From Roridomyces roridus (Eukaryota > Basidiomycota > Agaricomycetes > Agaricales > Mycenaceae): a stretch of DNA of 64,000 nucleotides. Positions within the stretch are counted from its first letter, which is position 1, and every line of letters starts with the position of its first letter. The notes beneath the pieces are model-generated. The model saw only the letters and a list, made by a program, of their open reading frames with translations, was not told the DNA's origin and did not search any database. The DNA is taken from contig JARKIF010000015.1 in assembly GCA_029378245.1 (NCBI GenBank), forward strand, positions 1,426,001-1,490,000, given 5' to 3'. Shown piece after piece: positions 1 to 11,123 of this stretch. A program made the translations under genes and the position numbers.

Positions 1-26
1 GCTCTCTCCAAGCTGAATTTTTCTAG

Positions 27-1451
27 ATGCTCCGCAACGAAATCAATGTTCGCCCATTCGGTCAACTCTGCTGCTATCGCTCATCCACTTTTAGATCTGG
101 ATGAGGCTCCGACACCCCAACATTTTGCAATTTCTCGGTGCCAACACGCTGGACGACAAGCCATTTGTTGTCATGCCACTTTTGCCCAAGAATGCGAGAG
201 AGTTTCTTCGGGGCCAGGTGGACAAGGATCCTCTGCCCATTGTCAGCCGGCTTTCGCATTTCTCTTCTGCCCAACACTCACCCATCTGAAGCTCCGAGAT
301 ATAAGTCTTGGCCTCGAGTATCTGCATTCACGAAAGATATGCCACGGCGATCTCAAAGGGGTTGGAATCTCTCACTTGACCCATTTGACGCTAACATACA
401 CCATCCAGATCAATGTCCTTGTTGAAGACACAGGAAGAGCATTACTATGCGACTTTGGACTGACACGGATAAAGGCGGACATGACCAGCCGCACTCGCAC
501 CGCAGGCAGTCCTGCCGCCGTTTCCGGTAGTCGCAACTGGATGGCCCCAGAAATGCTGGCGGGTGCGCTGCCCCGGCCACCAGCAGATATCTACGCTTTC
601 GGGATGACACTCTATGAGGTTTGTCCCTTTGTCACAAGTATTTCGACGTTGGATTCACAGGTATTCAGCTGTATGCGGACGAAATACCACTCTCCACAAT
701 AGCCTACGCAGATTTCATCGAGATGGTATTCAAGCTGGATGCGCGCCCCGAGCGACCCGAAGAGGATGAATGTCCGCAGCTGACAGACGGCATCTGGGAC
801 CTAGCAGAGCAATGCTGGAGGGAGGATGCCAGGTTCAGGCCCACCGCTCGGCACGTCCATGATATGATAAAAATCCTCATGACGCGGCCTCGGACTGTGT
901 TGAGCGCTGAAGATGGGAAACCAATCTCGCTGCAGCCTTCCAATGCTCCTCGCACGGCTCAGAGCTCCCCAGACTTCGCTACTCCTGCTCCCCCGTCCAT
1001 CGACCAGCCTGAGATCACACGAGATCGAAGGGATGGGAATCCAACAGTTATAGAGGCACCGCGTCAACTAGAGTTCAAGTCAAACAACCCATTTGCTAGA
1101 CAAATGAACCAACATGCTGTGGTTGGGAGCCAGCTGATACCTGCGTCGCCTCAAACAAAGTTCTGTTTGCCCACTTCATCCATTAATGTGTCGGGAGTTG
1201 ATGCAGCCTCCCTCTCAAAATCGTCTGCCTCCTCTCCATTGTCCCCATCAGCTCGGGGCCTGGTGGCTTCAACCATAGAGAGTGAAGACGACATGGGACG
1301 GCTGGCCGATGGTCCGGTCGTGTCACGGATGATTGCAAAACGAGTGAAGGCGGCGGAAGCATTTGCAAAGTTACAGAGCATTGATCCGGATCTGTGTCGT
1401 GGTTTGAATTGGATCTTGTACGTTTCACGTTTTCTTACAGCTGTTTGCTAA
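27..1451 (+). CDS. TKL-like protein kinase, 5' end outside window
   Basis: Partial serine/threonine or tyrosine-like kinase. Exons read as 27-47, 95-241, 292-360, 409-618 and 669-1451; introns are 47-50 nt with GT-AG ends, and an acceptor at 24-26 shows that more exons lie upstream. Visible parts are the hinge region, the catalytic loop HGDLKGINVLV (HxD written HGD, as in expanded agaricomycete TKL families), the DFG motif (DFGLTRI), the APE motif (WMAPEML) and the helical C-lobe with a WREDARFRPTA segment. The glycine-rich loop and VAIK lysine must lie upstream, so catalytic competence cannot be judged. A Ser/Pro-rich tail of about 170 residues follows the kinase domain. The last codons near 1415-1451 are uncertain because a GT at 1418 could be a further donor. 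Kinase identity is firm; substrate is unknown. Confidence 0.85.
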
Positions 1452-1622
1452 ATTGATGACAGTGAGCAAAAAAAAAAAACATTTCACAACATTTCGGTCA
1501 AAATGCACTTTCTGCTTGAATACCGTCCCTCTCGTACCCACTGGAGCTGTCTGACACTATACACATCATGTAATAGCCCCTATCTGTCATGTACGGCCTT
1601 TAAACGGCCCTAATCGGCTCGG

Positions 1623-1704
1623 TGGAGCCCGTAATCCGATTAATCCGCTGTTTGTACCACCAAACAACCGCGCGTCTCTCTCGCTTCCCGTCGTCTGCTT
1701 GCCC
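1623..1704 (+). repeat. Left terminal inverted repeat of the transposon
   Basis: Pairs with 4658-4739 in inverted orientation. Two mismatches are visible (C/T at 1669-1670 and T/G at 1699). The inner half, rich in CTCTCGCTTCCC, precedes the transposase ATG at 1754 and may hold its promoter. Confidence 0.85.
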
Positions 1705-1753
1705 CATCGCTTCCTGCCACACCCACATACTCGCCCATTGTGCTCCTTCCGTC

Positions 1754-2829
1754 ATGCCCGGTCGTGTCGTGCAGAACCAGGTCAAGCTGGCCGCGATGAA
1801 CATTTACGAGCGCGACATCCTGCCGCTCTGCGACATTCTCGACATCTGCGGCTTCTCCGAATCGACGTTTTGGCGGACGAAGAAGCTCTGGGATGAGACT
1901 GGATGGGTAGCCAAGCCCAAGTCCACCACCTCAGGCCGCCCTCGTTTCTGTGCCCGTGAGGACATTGACTACATTCTGTCGCTCGTCAAACAGCGGCCGG
2001 ACTATTTTCTCGATGAGCTCCTGAATCTCACTAAGCTCAATCGACACATCTCCGTCCACTTCACGACCATCTTTCGTGAGCTGGAGCGCCTTGGAATGTC
2101 GAGGAAGAAGCTCAAGAAGGTTGCCAAGGAGCGTAACGAGAATGTTCGGATCGACTTCACGCGACGGATGGCTCAATACCCACCCGAGTACCTGGGATTT
2201 CTTGACGAGACATCCAAGAACAATCGCACATACGGTCGCGGGTACGGGCGAGCTCCGAAGGGCAGGCGCGCGCAAATGAGACAAGATTTTGTCAGAGGCA
2301 CACGACTGACAGGGACCGGCCTACTCACGCTAGATGGGATGGTTGCCAGCACGGTGGTGGAAGGGTCAATGAAGCGGGTGGACTACCTGGCGTTCCTCGA
2401 GCATGAGGTGGTGCGTACATCGTTGATTCTTCTTCGTCCCTGGCTCATTGGGGTCCTACGCTCTCAGATGCCTCTCACAACTCCCTTCCCCGGTCCGCTA
2501 TCTGTCTTGGTGATGGACAACGCTCGTATTCACCACGGAGAGGAGATTCTTGCGCTTGCTGAACGATTTGGTCCGTGCCCACTGCTTCGCCGAACCGAGT
2601 CCTTGCTAACTACGACTCAGGTGTGCGAATCGAGTTCCTTCCCCCTTACTCTCCCGACTTCAATCCCATTGAAGAGGCCTTCTCCAAAATCAAGGATTTC
2701 ATTCGACGCCACTCGGACGTGATGTCAGTATCGCAGGGAATTGAGTTGATAGGCGACATGAAGTCGGTGATGGAGATAATCACACCTTCGGATGCTGAAG
2801 GATATTTCATGCATGCTGGATATATGTAG
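1754..2829 (+). CDS. DDE transposase, Tc1/mariner-like
   Basis: Cut-and-paste transposase of 322 residues. Exons 1754-2410, 2468-2570 and 2621-2829 join in frame; the introns are 57 and 50 nt. The ATG at 1754 follows the left inverted repeat. The N-terminal third holds helix-turn-helix segments (CDILDICGFSESTFWRTKKL, then a second around VHFTTIFRELERLGMSRKK), as expected for binding the repeat ends. The catalytic core shows the first Asp in GFLDETSKNN, the second in VLVMDNARIHHG and the Glu in PYSPDFNPIEEAFSKIK, so a full DDE triad is present and the reading frame is undamaged. It may therefore still be functional. Superfamily placement is from these motifs only; the lack of an obvious TA duplication is a caution. 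Confidence 0.88.
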
Positions 2830-2960
2830 CCTGAGCAAATGATACATGGTTGCAATTCTATGCTAGTGTGCGTCAAGAAGTACAATTGTCGTGCTTTGGA
2901 ATTTGGTAAGAGTTCGTATGAATGGTATGAGTGCTCAGTGCAAAAGAAGAGTCCCAGCTA

Positions 2961-4624
2961 TCACAACGCCACGGCCCATCGCCGCACGGCTTCCCTCAAT
3001 TCTGCAATGTCGCCCGGAGCGAATCCCATCTTCTCTAGATCATCGAGCCGCACATAAAGGAACGACACTGTTGTTTTGTAGCGATTCTCTGCGAACTTCT
3101 GCGCGATGAAGTCATCGAGATGAAATTGGCCGCAAAAGGCATCCACGCTCATCGTTTCCCCGCACTTGGTTTTGGCAGGAAGTAGCATGGAATGGTCGGC
3201 AATGTCTTGGGTTGCAGAGGCAGGAGCAGACGACGCAGCGGGAGCGGGGGCATGAGGACGAAGAATCTCCGCAAGCCCATCGAGCGAGAAATTGATAACT
3301 GGGCCGGTGCCGGCGCCACCCGCATTTTTCTCGTTTGCTATACGTTGTTGAAGCAACGACGGACGAGCGAGATGATTGGCGTTGGCCTTGGGATCAAAAA
3401 GAGCGTGATTGGGCGGAGTATTCAAGTCGCAGCCGTTGCTGCCCTGATTGAGGTTCAGTTTATAGAATAGTAAACGGCGGTCGACGCACCAGGCAAGCAG
3501 CCCACTTATTGAAGTGCGAAAAATTGAGATGAATGTGCTTCCCTTCGGGATTCACCCAGCAGTGATCACTCCCATCGTTATCGTGGCAGAGATACTTTTG
3601 GCGTAAAACCGCGATATTCTGATTGATCTCCGCGTTGAGAGGAGAGATGTCCGCTTCTGTAGGTTTCTGGAGATGAATCAGTACCTGCCGTACTTTCAAA
3701 GCGGCACATACCTTGCTTTTTTTGCCACCACTCTTCTTCTTCTTCTTCCCCTTGCCTTCCCCATCTGAGTCCGACTCATCTCCATTCGTTCTGTATGAAA
3801 ATGGTATCCTCAAGCACAAGCCAAACGGAGCGAGTTAGAAGACGAACCTCGCCTTCAGGTAAGCCACAATGAAAATTCACGGTCGGTGTTCCCGCTTTCA
3901 AAGCGTTTGTGATCATGTGCTCATATGAGTCGTTGTCGAAGAGGGTGAGCTGAGGAACAGAGCGAGGGACCTGAAATTCGATAGACATGTCGTCGGTATC
4001 GTGATCCAGAGGGATGACTAGCTTTGCAAGAGTGCTTGCTTTAGTGTAGAGTTTTTTCTCGAATCGATAAAAGGGTGCGGTGGATTGAAATTTCATAATG
4101 GCGGTACTGGCGATAGCTTGGCGCTTTTTCGAGGGCTTTTTGAACTCTTTATGGGAGAATACGGAAACGTTGGCAATGATCTCAACTGGAGGCCGCTGTT
4201 CAGCTGAGCTTCAGTCTGAAAATGGGAGTAACGCACCCGCTACTTCCTCTGTCTCTTTCGCCGTCTTGCGCCGCTTAGCAGCCGGTGCAGCCTTGTCGTC
4301 ATCATCCAACAATTCCACCTCTGGCTCCTCCTCGTAGTCCGCATCACCGGAACTGCCAGAAGCACGATCCATCGCGTCCAGCTCCTCAGAGGCGGAGGCG
4401 TCGTCATCCACGGACATCGCAGACGAATTGGACGTGGAAGCAAGCGTAGAGTCAAGAGAGGAGTCAGGAGATGAGGCGGCAGCCTTGGATTTGTGTAACG
4501 GGCGGGGAACAGGGCGCGTCGGGGCACCAATCTTCTTTCCGCGACTCGTCTTGGTGTTGGCCTTTTTCTTGACTGCAACAGCGCGTTCGGTGGAACCCGC
4601 GTTCGGGAGGAGCTCCGCGTCGAC
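2961..4624 (-). pseudogene. Transposon accessory protein: acidic N-terminus and SAM-like C-terminus, probably decayed
   Basis: Second gene of the transposon. Readable exons on the minus strand are about 4624-4244, 4195-3842, 3819-3490 and 3443-2961, with clear introns at 4196-4243 (48 nt) and 3444-3489 (46 nt). The N-terminal part is Lys/Ser-rich then strongly acidic (DDDASASEELDA, EEEPEVELLDDDD), followed by a basic nuclear-type segment, a globular middle (MKFQSTAPFYRFEKKLYTK), and a C-terminal stretch ending LDDLEKMGFAPGDIAELREA that resembles SAM domains. Two defects suggest decay: I see no in-frame ATG before residue MSVDDD, and the join between the exons near 3776-3850 cannot be made in frame with any GT donor. 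Proteins of this layout are plausible transposition partners, but no function is demonstrated. Confidence 0.6.
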
Positions 4625-4657
4625 ATGAGAGAGCAAGCCAAGAGGGAGCGGGAGTCT

Positions 4658-4739
4658 GGGCACGCAGACGACGGGAAGCGAGAGAGACGCGCAGTTGTTT
4701 GGTGGTACAAACAGCGGATTAATCGGATTACGGGCTCCA
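4658..4739 (-). repeat. Right terminal inverted repeat of the transposon
   Basis: Inverted copy of 1623-1704. It is also translated in the open frame upstream of the accessory gene, just as the left repeat precedes the transposase ATG, so both genes may be driven from the same repeat sequence. Confidence 0.85.
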
Positions 4740-5463
4740 GGGACCCGGATCTCCACCAATGGTTGCGGTGCGTCTGTAGACTGTGGCTTGAATTTTGTTG
4801 GGTACCAAAGCTAACACTCTCTCCATAGAGAGGGGAACATCATTGACATGCATGCAAACGAAGGATTTGCGTACACGGACAAGCGCACCGGCTATCTGGT
4901 GCAGCTTATACCCAACGGTGCCAAGATTCCAATCAGGGAAGGCAACAAGTTGGAATTCGTCAAGGCACTTGCGATACATCTGACTACAATGCGTGCCAGT
5001 GAACCTCCGCCAAAACAGTACACGTGGGGTTGGGCTACTCACAGTGCGCCGCGGCCTTTTGGGATAAGAGGCCGACACAAGCCGTCAGAGGGGATAGAGT
5101 CTTAGAGACAAATCCGATGTTCAATGTTGCGAGCACTCTCAGTAATAATACTTACATTATTCTCGCCTCATCTCAGGCTACCGACGCTTTGATCAACGTA
5201 AGTGACGGCGTTGGTTCTCACTTCCAAGTTGACTTTGTATCACTATCAGCGGTGAATGTGAATGGGAGGAGGCTGGCACATTCCTCGAGGCGGTGTCAGT
5301 TGTCATTCAGCTCGGTCGATGGGCTCCGACTGCGACGATATTCGACATCCATGCCCTCCAAAGATTCATCGCTGAACGATCCAGACACTCTGGGGTTTCG
5401 TACAACTTGGCTGTAACTAGGTTGAAGGAGATCAGGGAGGTCTGGGGCTCCGCGTACACATAG
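4740..5463 (+). other. Gene remnant or unrecognised multi-exon gene, weak HECT-like segment
   Basis: Open segments are seen on the plus strand but do not join cleanly. The stretch 4848-4990 encodes QLIPNGAKIPIREGNKLEFV, which weakly resembles the region of HECT ubiquitin ligases where a conserved Ile-Pro-Val-Thr precedes a helix. The stretch about 5250-5463 has no ATG but is open for about 68 codons (LEAVSVVIQLGRWAPTATIF... to a stop at 5461-5463), preceded by a consensus donor GTAAGT at 5198 and acceptor at 5249. The phases of these pieces disagree, so I read this as a degenerate or truncated gene next to the transposon. The HECT idea is tentative. Confidence 0.25.
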
Positions 5464-5564
5464 GATTAACACAGAGACCTTGGAAGAGGTGATCAGGGAA
5501 TGGCGGTTTCGCGGGCTCTCGTGTTCGAAGTGGAGGAAGAAAAAAACGATACGACCAACATCGC

Positions 5565-5640
5565 GTGCTTTGGGAGAATCGAACCTCCGGCAATCATGCA
5601 GAGGCAACGACCCCATTGTATACCACTATGAAGTTTTACC
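5565..5640 (-). other. tRNA-like B-box sequence (possible tRNA fossil or SINE head)
   Basis: On the minus strand the sequence GGAGGTTCGATTCTCC matches a T-arm/B box, preceded about 40 nt upstream by TAGTGGTATAC, which resembles a D-arm/A box. The acceptor-stem halves do not pair, so an intact tRNA gene is not supported. Confidence 0.3.
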
Positions 5641-5782
5641 CCAACAACTACAGCCCAGTCAAAGACATCTGAGTTCCAATCTACAACTTGTGGAGACGCG
5701 AGGAGTCATATTCCCTAGTAGTACATAGTACATTTGCATTCCCATTCATTGCATACTGACTGACCGGAAACACAGATAAAAT

Positions 5783-6796
5783 TCAATCCTGCAAAAACCC
5801 ACTCACGACATCCATGCACCTCTCCCTCTCCTCCCAATGCGACATATGGCTGGACTCAGCGAACGTCACCCACCGCACTTTGCCTTGAATGCCCTCGAAG
5901 AACGGACGGACGCACGAGTCCTGCGCCTCGTCGTACCGGCCGTTGAGCAAGAGAGTGGGGACGATGATCTTATGGAGGGAAGACAACATAGACCAGGTTT
6001 TGAGGGGGCCCGTGATGTGGAATTCCGAGGGACCGTTCCTACGGTGTGGCGTTACCGTCGGAAACATAGAAATAGACGAAGACGCACATGGTCAAATACA
6101 CCGTGGGATCCTTCTCTGTCCACGCCATCGACTCAGCTGCGGGCTCAGGCATCGGGTCGATCAAGCAAAGATGGCGCTTGTAAAACACGGACACAGCGGC
6201 CATGTACTCCTTGCTTTCCGTCGTCCCTGCGTTTTCGTGGTGGAGGAGGGTAGCTTGGACGTCGGCGGGGAGCTTCTCGCGGAGGAGATTCTGCGCGGTG
6301 ACCCAGTGGGTCATGTCAGCAGGGGAACTGGGAATGATGAGACGGTGAAGACCCGTGGGTTGAAGGGATGCGTGGCGGGAGCCGAGCATTCCGCCCCATC
6401 TGCAGCCAGGTAAATCGACGCCAAGCAAGAGAGAGAAAGCACATACGAATGTCCCAGCAAGTCATAATCTCCCTTGATCTCCAGCTTCTCCAGCAAGTTA
6501 TCCAACTCGTCTAGGAAAAGCTGCTCCGTCCAAAATTCAATGTCCCCGTTCTTCTCTTGCAGATGCGTCGAGTTGCCTGTGCCGATCTGGTCGTAGAATA
6601 TAACGGGGATGCCGTACTTGGAATTGAGATCCGCAAAGGGAAGGATATAGCTATGCGATGCGCCGGGGCCGCCGTGTAGGGTGACGAGGGGTCGACGGCC
6701 AGAGTGGAGGTCGCCGAAGATCTTGTACCAGGTCTTGCATGGTTTGCCTGCGCCGGCAATGTCAAAGTCGATCTCGCCTTCGACGGGGGATGTCAT
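5783..6796 (-). CDS. Alpha/beta hydrolase, proline iminopeptidase-like (copy A)
   Basis: A 305-residue hydrolase of the S33-like / L-amino-acid amidase type. Exons 6447-6796, 6088-6399 and 5783-6038; introns of 47 and 49 nt. Family signs in order: the oxyanion motif LHGGPGASHSY near residue 41, the nucleophile elbow GHSWGGMLG with the Ser split across the first intron (residue 117), the acid in LLNGRYDEAQD and the His in ESSHMSHWEER. The catalytic triad is therefore complete. No signal peptide, so probably cytosolic. It lies head to tail with copy B, which has introns at the same two codons and the same 312-nt middle exon, showing that they arose by tandem duplication. Natural substrate (N-terminal Pro peptides or amides) is inferred from the family only. 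Confidence 0.88.
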
Positions 6797-7218
6797 GGTG
6801 GGAGGAGAGAGCAGGCGGGGTGTGAGCGCTCGAGGTTAAATGAGTCCCGGGCACCGGCAATCAGGTCCCGAAAATATGATCGGAGTTCCGGCAAGTTCCC
6901 AAGGTGGCGTTGATTTCTCGAATCATCATGTTGTACTTTGGTGGGGTGGTGGTAGCCTGGGTCGTTGTCATAAGAGATTCCTCAGTACATCTACCTTTTT
7001 CCTGCCCAGGTTTTTCAACAAACTCCGCCGACACTGTAGCATTCAATGCTCAGAGGAGTGCTGTCCACAGTCGTGGCTTCCGTTCTCAAGACCAGAACCG
7101 CACCTCTTTCCGGCTGTCACTCGGTTCGGCACCTGGGAATGTATATACCATTCGGCCGTATATTTGAGTCCGACCGTGATCATTCAGTACAAATTCAACA
7201 CATAGATATTGAACTGGA

Positions 7219-8245
7219 TCAAATTCCGCCTGCATAATCCAGCAAAAAATGGCCCACAATACTCATATACCTCTCCCTTTCCTCCCAATGCAACATATGG
7301 CTCGACTCTGCAAAAGTGACCCACTTGACGCGCGAGATCTCGTTGAAAAAGGGTGCAACCACTGGATCCTGCGCCTCGTCAAAGCGACCGTTCAACACCA
7401 GAGTTGGGACTTTAATTTTATGCGCATCCTGAAGCATAGACCAATCTTTGAGCGGGCCGGTGATATCGAATTCAGACGGCCCATTCCTGGTTGAAATATT
7501 GAGATGTTGTAACTGGAAGATGAAGGATGGGAACTTACATTGTCAAATAAACCGTAGGATCTTTCTGAATCCAACTAAATCCCTCTGCAATGGGTTCAGG
7601 CAGCGGGTTGATAGTACACAAGTGGCGCGAGTAGAACACGCCGACAGCGTCCCGGTACTCCTGACTATCCGTCGTCCCGTCCTTCTCGTGTTTATCGAGG
7701 ACGTCTATGATATCTTGAGGAAGCTTGGCGCGGAGTGCGTTTTGCGATTTCACCCAGAGCTCCATTGCAGCCGGGGTGCTGGCGAGGACAAGGTGTTTCA
7801 AGCCTGCGGGCTGAAGAGCCGCATGACGCGAACCCAACATCCCACCCCACCTCAATCGAATTAGCTTGGAAGGAGTGAGAGGGTAGCGGATGGCTTACGA
7901 ATGTCCGAGAAGGTCGTAATTATCCTGTATACCCAGAGCAGCCAGGAGATTATCCAACTCGTCCAAGAAGAGCTGCTCCGTCCAAAACCCCACGTCGCCC
8001 ATCTTCTCCGGGAGATGCGTCGAATTCCCAGTCCCAATTTGATCATACACGACGAGGGGAATGGAATGTGCTTTGGTGAGGTCCGAGAGAATGAGTAGAT
8101 ACCCGTGGTTGACGCCGGGGCCGCCGTGCACAGCGACGAGGGGACGTCGACCGGAAGTGAGGTCGCCGGTGACTTTGTACCAGGTCTTGCATGCCTTGCC
8201 TGCGGCGGGCACGGTGAAGTCACTTTCGCCTTCGATGACCTTCAT
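7219..8245 (-). CDS. Alpha/beta hydrolase, proline iminopeptidase-like (copy B)
   Basis: A 308-residue paralogue of the neighbouring copy A. Exons 7899-8245, 7539-7850 and 7219-7486; introns 48 and 52 nt at identical positions to copy A. Motifs: VHGGPGVNHGY, the nucleophile elbow GHSWGGMLGSRHA, the acid in LNGRFDEAQD, and the His in ESSHMLHWEER. I chose the ATG at 8245 because it aligns with the start of copy A. An in-frame upstream extension exists to 8377, but its extra 44 residues have no counterpart in copy A. The two genes are 420 bp apart in the same direction. Likely cytosolic aminopeptidase or amidase; specificity is not readable from sequence. Confidence 0.87.
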
Positions 8246-8674
8246 CTTGGGATGAGGGTGGGAGTCAAGAGGCCTGGTGCTCGTAGTACTCCACGTATCA
8301 GAATTAAGATGGACGGCCATCCGATGGGGGTCCGACTTGGGGAGAAGAAGCACAAACAGCGGCGTTTCGAACAACATCCCGCCCGATAGTCACGCTGGAA
8401 ATTTCCACCAATGGAACACTCTCGGCGGAGCGACCAGAAATGAAAGTGGTTGTGGCCACACGGCGGGGTTTTCAAACCGTGAGAGTCTTGTTCACGATTG
8501 TCATGGAATTCGCCACACCGCCTCATATATTGGGTGTACTCAATCTCATGGCAGTCAAGCGGCCAATTCCTGAACGCACATCAGCCTCACAGTCATGCAA
8601 CACCCACAGCCAGAGACATACACCCTTACAGGTACTACCTCAGTCGATATTCATTCTGCGTCTTAACAACGGTC

Positions 8675-10674
8675 ATGGTAGGCTCGATCAAAGTTATTGA
8701 ACGGTTCTTTAGTCTCCCCCTCAATTACGCCGACCCAGAGGGGAAGAAAATCACAGTTTTTGTCCGCAATCTTGTACCAGTGCAGAAGGCAAAAACTCAA
8801 GAGGAGCAAGATAAGCTGCCATACTGTACGCATCTTCTAAATTTCCAAGGAAGCAGCTAATGAATTCAATACCAGTGGTTTACCTCCAAGGTGAATATCG
8901 GACAATCCGGCGCTTGCTATTAGTATAAAGCACTGACCGAGTGTTACTTAGGTGGACCCGGATTTGAATGCGACCTGGATGGCATTTTGCCAGTGGCTTC
9001 TGTTGTATGTTTTCAGATATAATTCGAAAGACATTCCTAATTGAATGGTAGATACATGAACAAGGCTATCAGGTGCGTCATGAGCCTTCTGAGTTTGTAT
9101 TATATTCACGCCCATACTGGTCCCAGACACTTTGGCTGGACCCTCGCGGTACAGGACTCAGTACACCCTTCTCAGCAGACTTGGTTCAAGAGAAGTCTGA
9201 TTCAGAGGTGTTTGAATATCTGAAGCATTTTCACGCAGACAATATCGGTGAGCAGCTTATCTGCTTCGCCCAACACTTCGCCTTCTTATAAATATTTGTT
9301 TCAGTGCGAGACTGCGAAGCTATACGGAAACTCTTGATTGGCGGGCACTCCGATGCAGAAGCACGCAAGTGGACGATCTTGGGGCAGAGCTTTGGTGGGT
9401 TTTGTGCGCTCACGTACTTGTCCTTCTTCCCAGAGGGTCTCAAAGAGGTGTTTTTGACTGCTGGGTTAACGCCGCTCGTCGACCATCCAGATGCGGTTTT
9501 TGAGTGCCTGATGAGTGAGTGAGTTTGAACCTGGTCTTGGCCCAGAGAATGACCTCCTGTCACAGAACACGTATCTGAGCGGAATCGAATTTATTATGAA
9601 AAGTATCCAAGGGATATCGAGAGAGTGAGTACCCATTTCAACGTTGCGTGACCCAGGCCAGTTCTAATGAACACCAGGTCCGAACAATACTAGAGCATCT
9701 TGATACAACTAAGGTTCGCCTCCCCAATGGCGGAATCCTGACTCCGCAGAGATGGCTGCAACTTGGGATAGACTTTGGGATGAACGGTGAGATACCTGTA
9801 ATCAATCCTTTTCACAGCTCAACCTCATACTGTTGTTGCAGGTGGTATAGACCGTGTTCATCGTGTGTGGGGTCAAATTTTCCATGTTTAAGATGCTGAG
9901 AATTTTCAGAACTTGTTTTACGGGCTGCAAATGATCTGAAGCTCTTCAGCAAGCTCTCTTATGGGTTGCTCCACAAGATCGAGACAAAGCAGGAGTTGGA
10001 CAGCCATCCATTTTATGCGATTTTACATGAAGTGGTCTATTGCCAAGGGTAAGTACAATCATCAAAACAGTTGTTGAAGATATTGACATCAAACCCTAGC
10101 CGTTCTGCTGATTGGGCATGCGCCAAAGTGCTTAAGAAGTATCCCGAGTTTCTTTGGACGCGCATGAAGGAACAGCCGGCGAGCATCCCAGTTTATTTCA
10201 CCGGAGAAATGGTGAGAAAAGCGACTGCCATTACATACCTCGTATTGACATCCTGCAAGGTCTTCCCTGAGATGTTGGACGAGTACAGCAACCTCCGGAG
10301 TCTCAAGAATGTAGCTAACATGATCGCGGAATACGATGCTTGGCCTGCGCTGTACGACACTGAGATATTGCGTCAGAACACCGTCAAGGTCACATCTGCA
10401 ACGTACGTATTCAAGCTCTATCTTTGAGATTCCCAGACTGATGCTGCTCCATGCCAGATACTTTGATGATATGTGAGTCGAGTTTGACTCCCAGCGTGCC
10501 ACGAACTAACCCAGTGATAGGTATGTAGACTTTGAGCGAGCTCAGGAGACTGCCCGGAGCATTGGAAACATCGAGCAATACATCAGCAACCAGCACATGC
10601 ACAGCGGCCTTCGAAAAGATCCCAAATCTGTCCTCACCGCCTTGTTCAAGCTATCGAAACGAGAAATGGATTGA
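8675..10674 (+). CDS. Prolyl aminopeptidase-like hydrolase, family S33, 14 exons
   Basis: A 440-residue protein reconstructed from exons 8675-8825, 8876-8890, 8952-9004, 9052-9072, 9127-9247, 9305-9514, 9566-9624, 9678-9786, 9842-9862, 9910-10048, 10100-10211, 10260-10402, 10458-10472 and 10521-10674. All phases agree and the total is divisible by three. Four exons are only 15-21 nt. Motifs: VYLQGGPGFEC (oxyanion), LDPRGTGLSTPF, nucleophile elbow LGQSFGGFCALTY near residue 150, acid region YFTGEMVFPEML, and a C-terminal segment with ISNQHMHSGLR holding the likely catalytic His. The length fits fungal prolyl aminopeptidases. It is transcribed away from hydrolases A and B, giving a three-hydrolase cluster, but it is far less similar to them than they are to each other. 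Confidence 0.9.
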
Positions 10675-11123
10675 GGTTGAATGAATGGTGGAATAACGGG
10701 AGTAGCCGATTATATATATACCAGGAATACATACTGGCCAAGGACCGTTTGAAAATGAAACAATCTCAACGCGTTCTTCAATCACGGTGTCTGCTTTTAT
10801 TGAGAAAACATGTACGCCAGAGTACGGGTACTTGGCGATAGAAGATGAACGGCGATCTGAGCAGAGAGGCACGAACACGGCGTCTGCAGCAGATTTCTAA
10901 GATTTCCCCAGACTGTCAAGACAGGACAATTGCGCGCGACAGTTGAGAGTTTGCCGACGAAGGATGAATCACCGCTGCTCTCAAAGTGGGATGGACCCGC
11001 GCCTCGAGTTCGTTTAGTCCCCCTTTCAATCTCGCTGTCACGGGGATGGCGTGGATTCAGTGCGGTCTGAGTTGTGGTTTCTAATGGCGACGGTGTAGAA
11101 TGTTCGTTGAGAGAAATAGATAT
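10675..11123. other. Intergenic, convergent gene tails
   Basis: Separates the stop codon of the S33 hydrolase from that of the aminotransferase on the opposite strand. AT-rich near 10690-10720; no gene or repeat seen. Confidence 0.5.

Larger units (their letters stand above)
1623..4739. mobile_element. Two-gene DDE transposon with 82-bp terminal inverted repeats
   Basis: The ends 1623-1704 and 4658-4739 are inverted copies matching at about 80 of 82 positions, starting TGGAGCCCGTAATCCG. Between them lie a rightward transposase gene (1754-2829) and a leftward accessory gene (2961 to about 4624) that converge tail to tail with 131 bp between stops. I could not see a convincing target duplication at the outer edges (GG on both sides at most), so the exact termini may differ by a few bases. 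The transposase is of a Tc1/mariner-like type, for which TA duplications would be expected, so the family assignment needs checking. The element separates the kinase gene from a low-quality gene remnant. Confidence 0.8.

Noticed and set aside
7895..8377. Longer N-terminus for hydrolase B starting at 8377
   Set aside because: The extra residues do not match copy A, and the ATG at 8245 aligns with the start of copy A.
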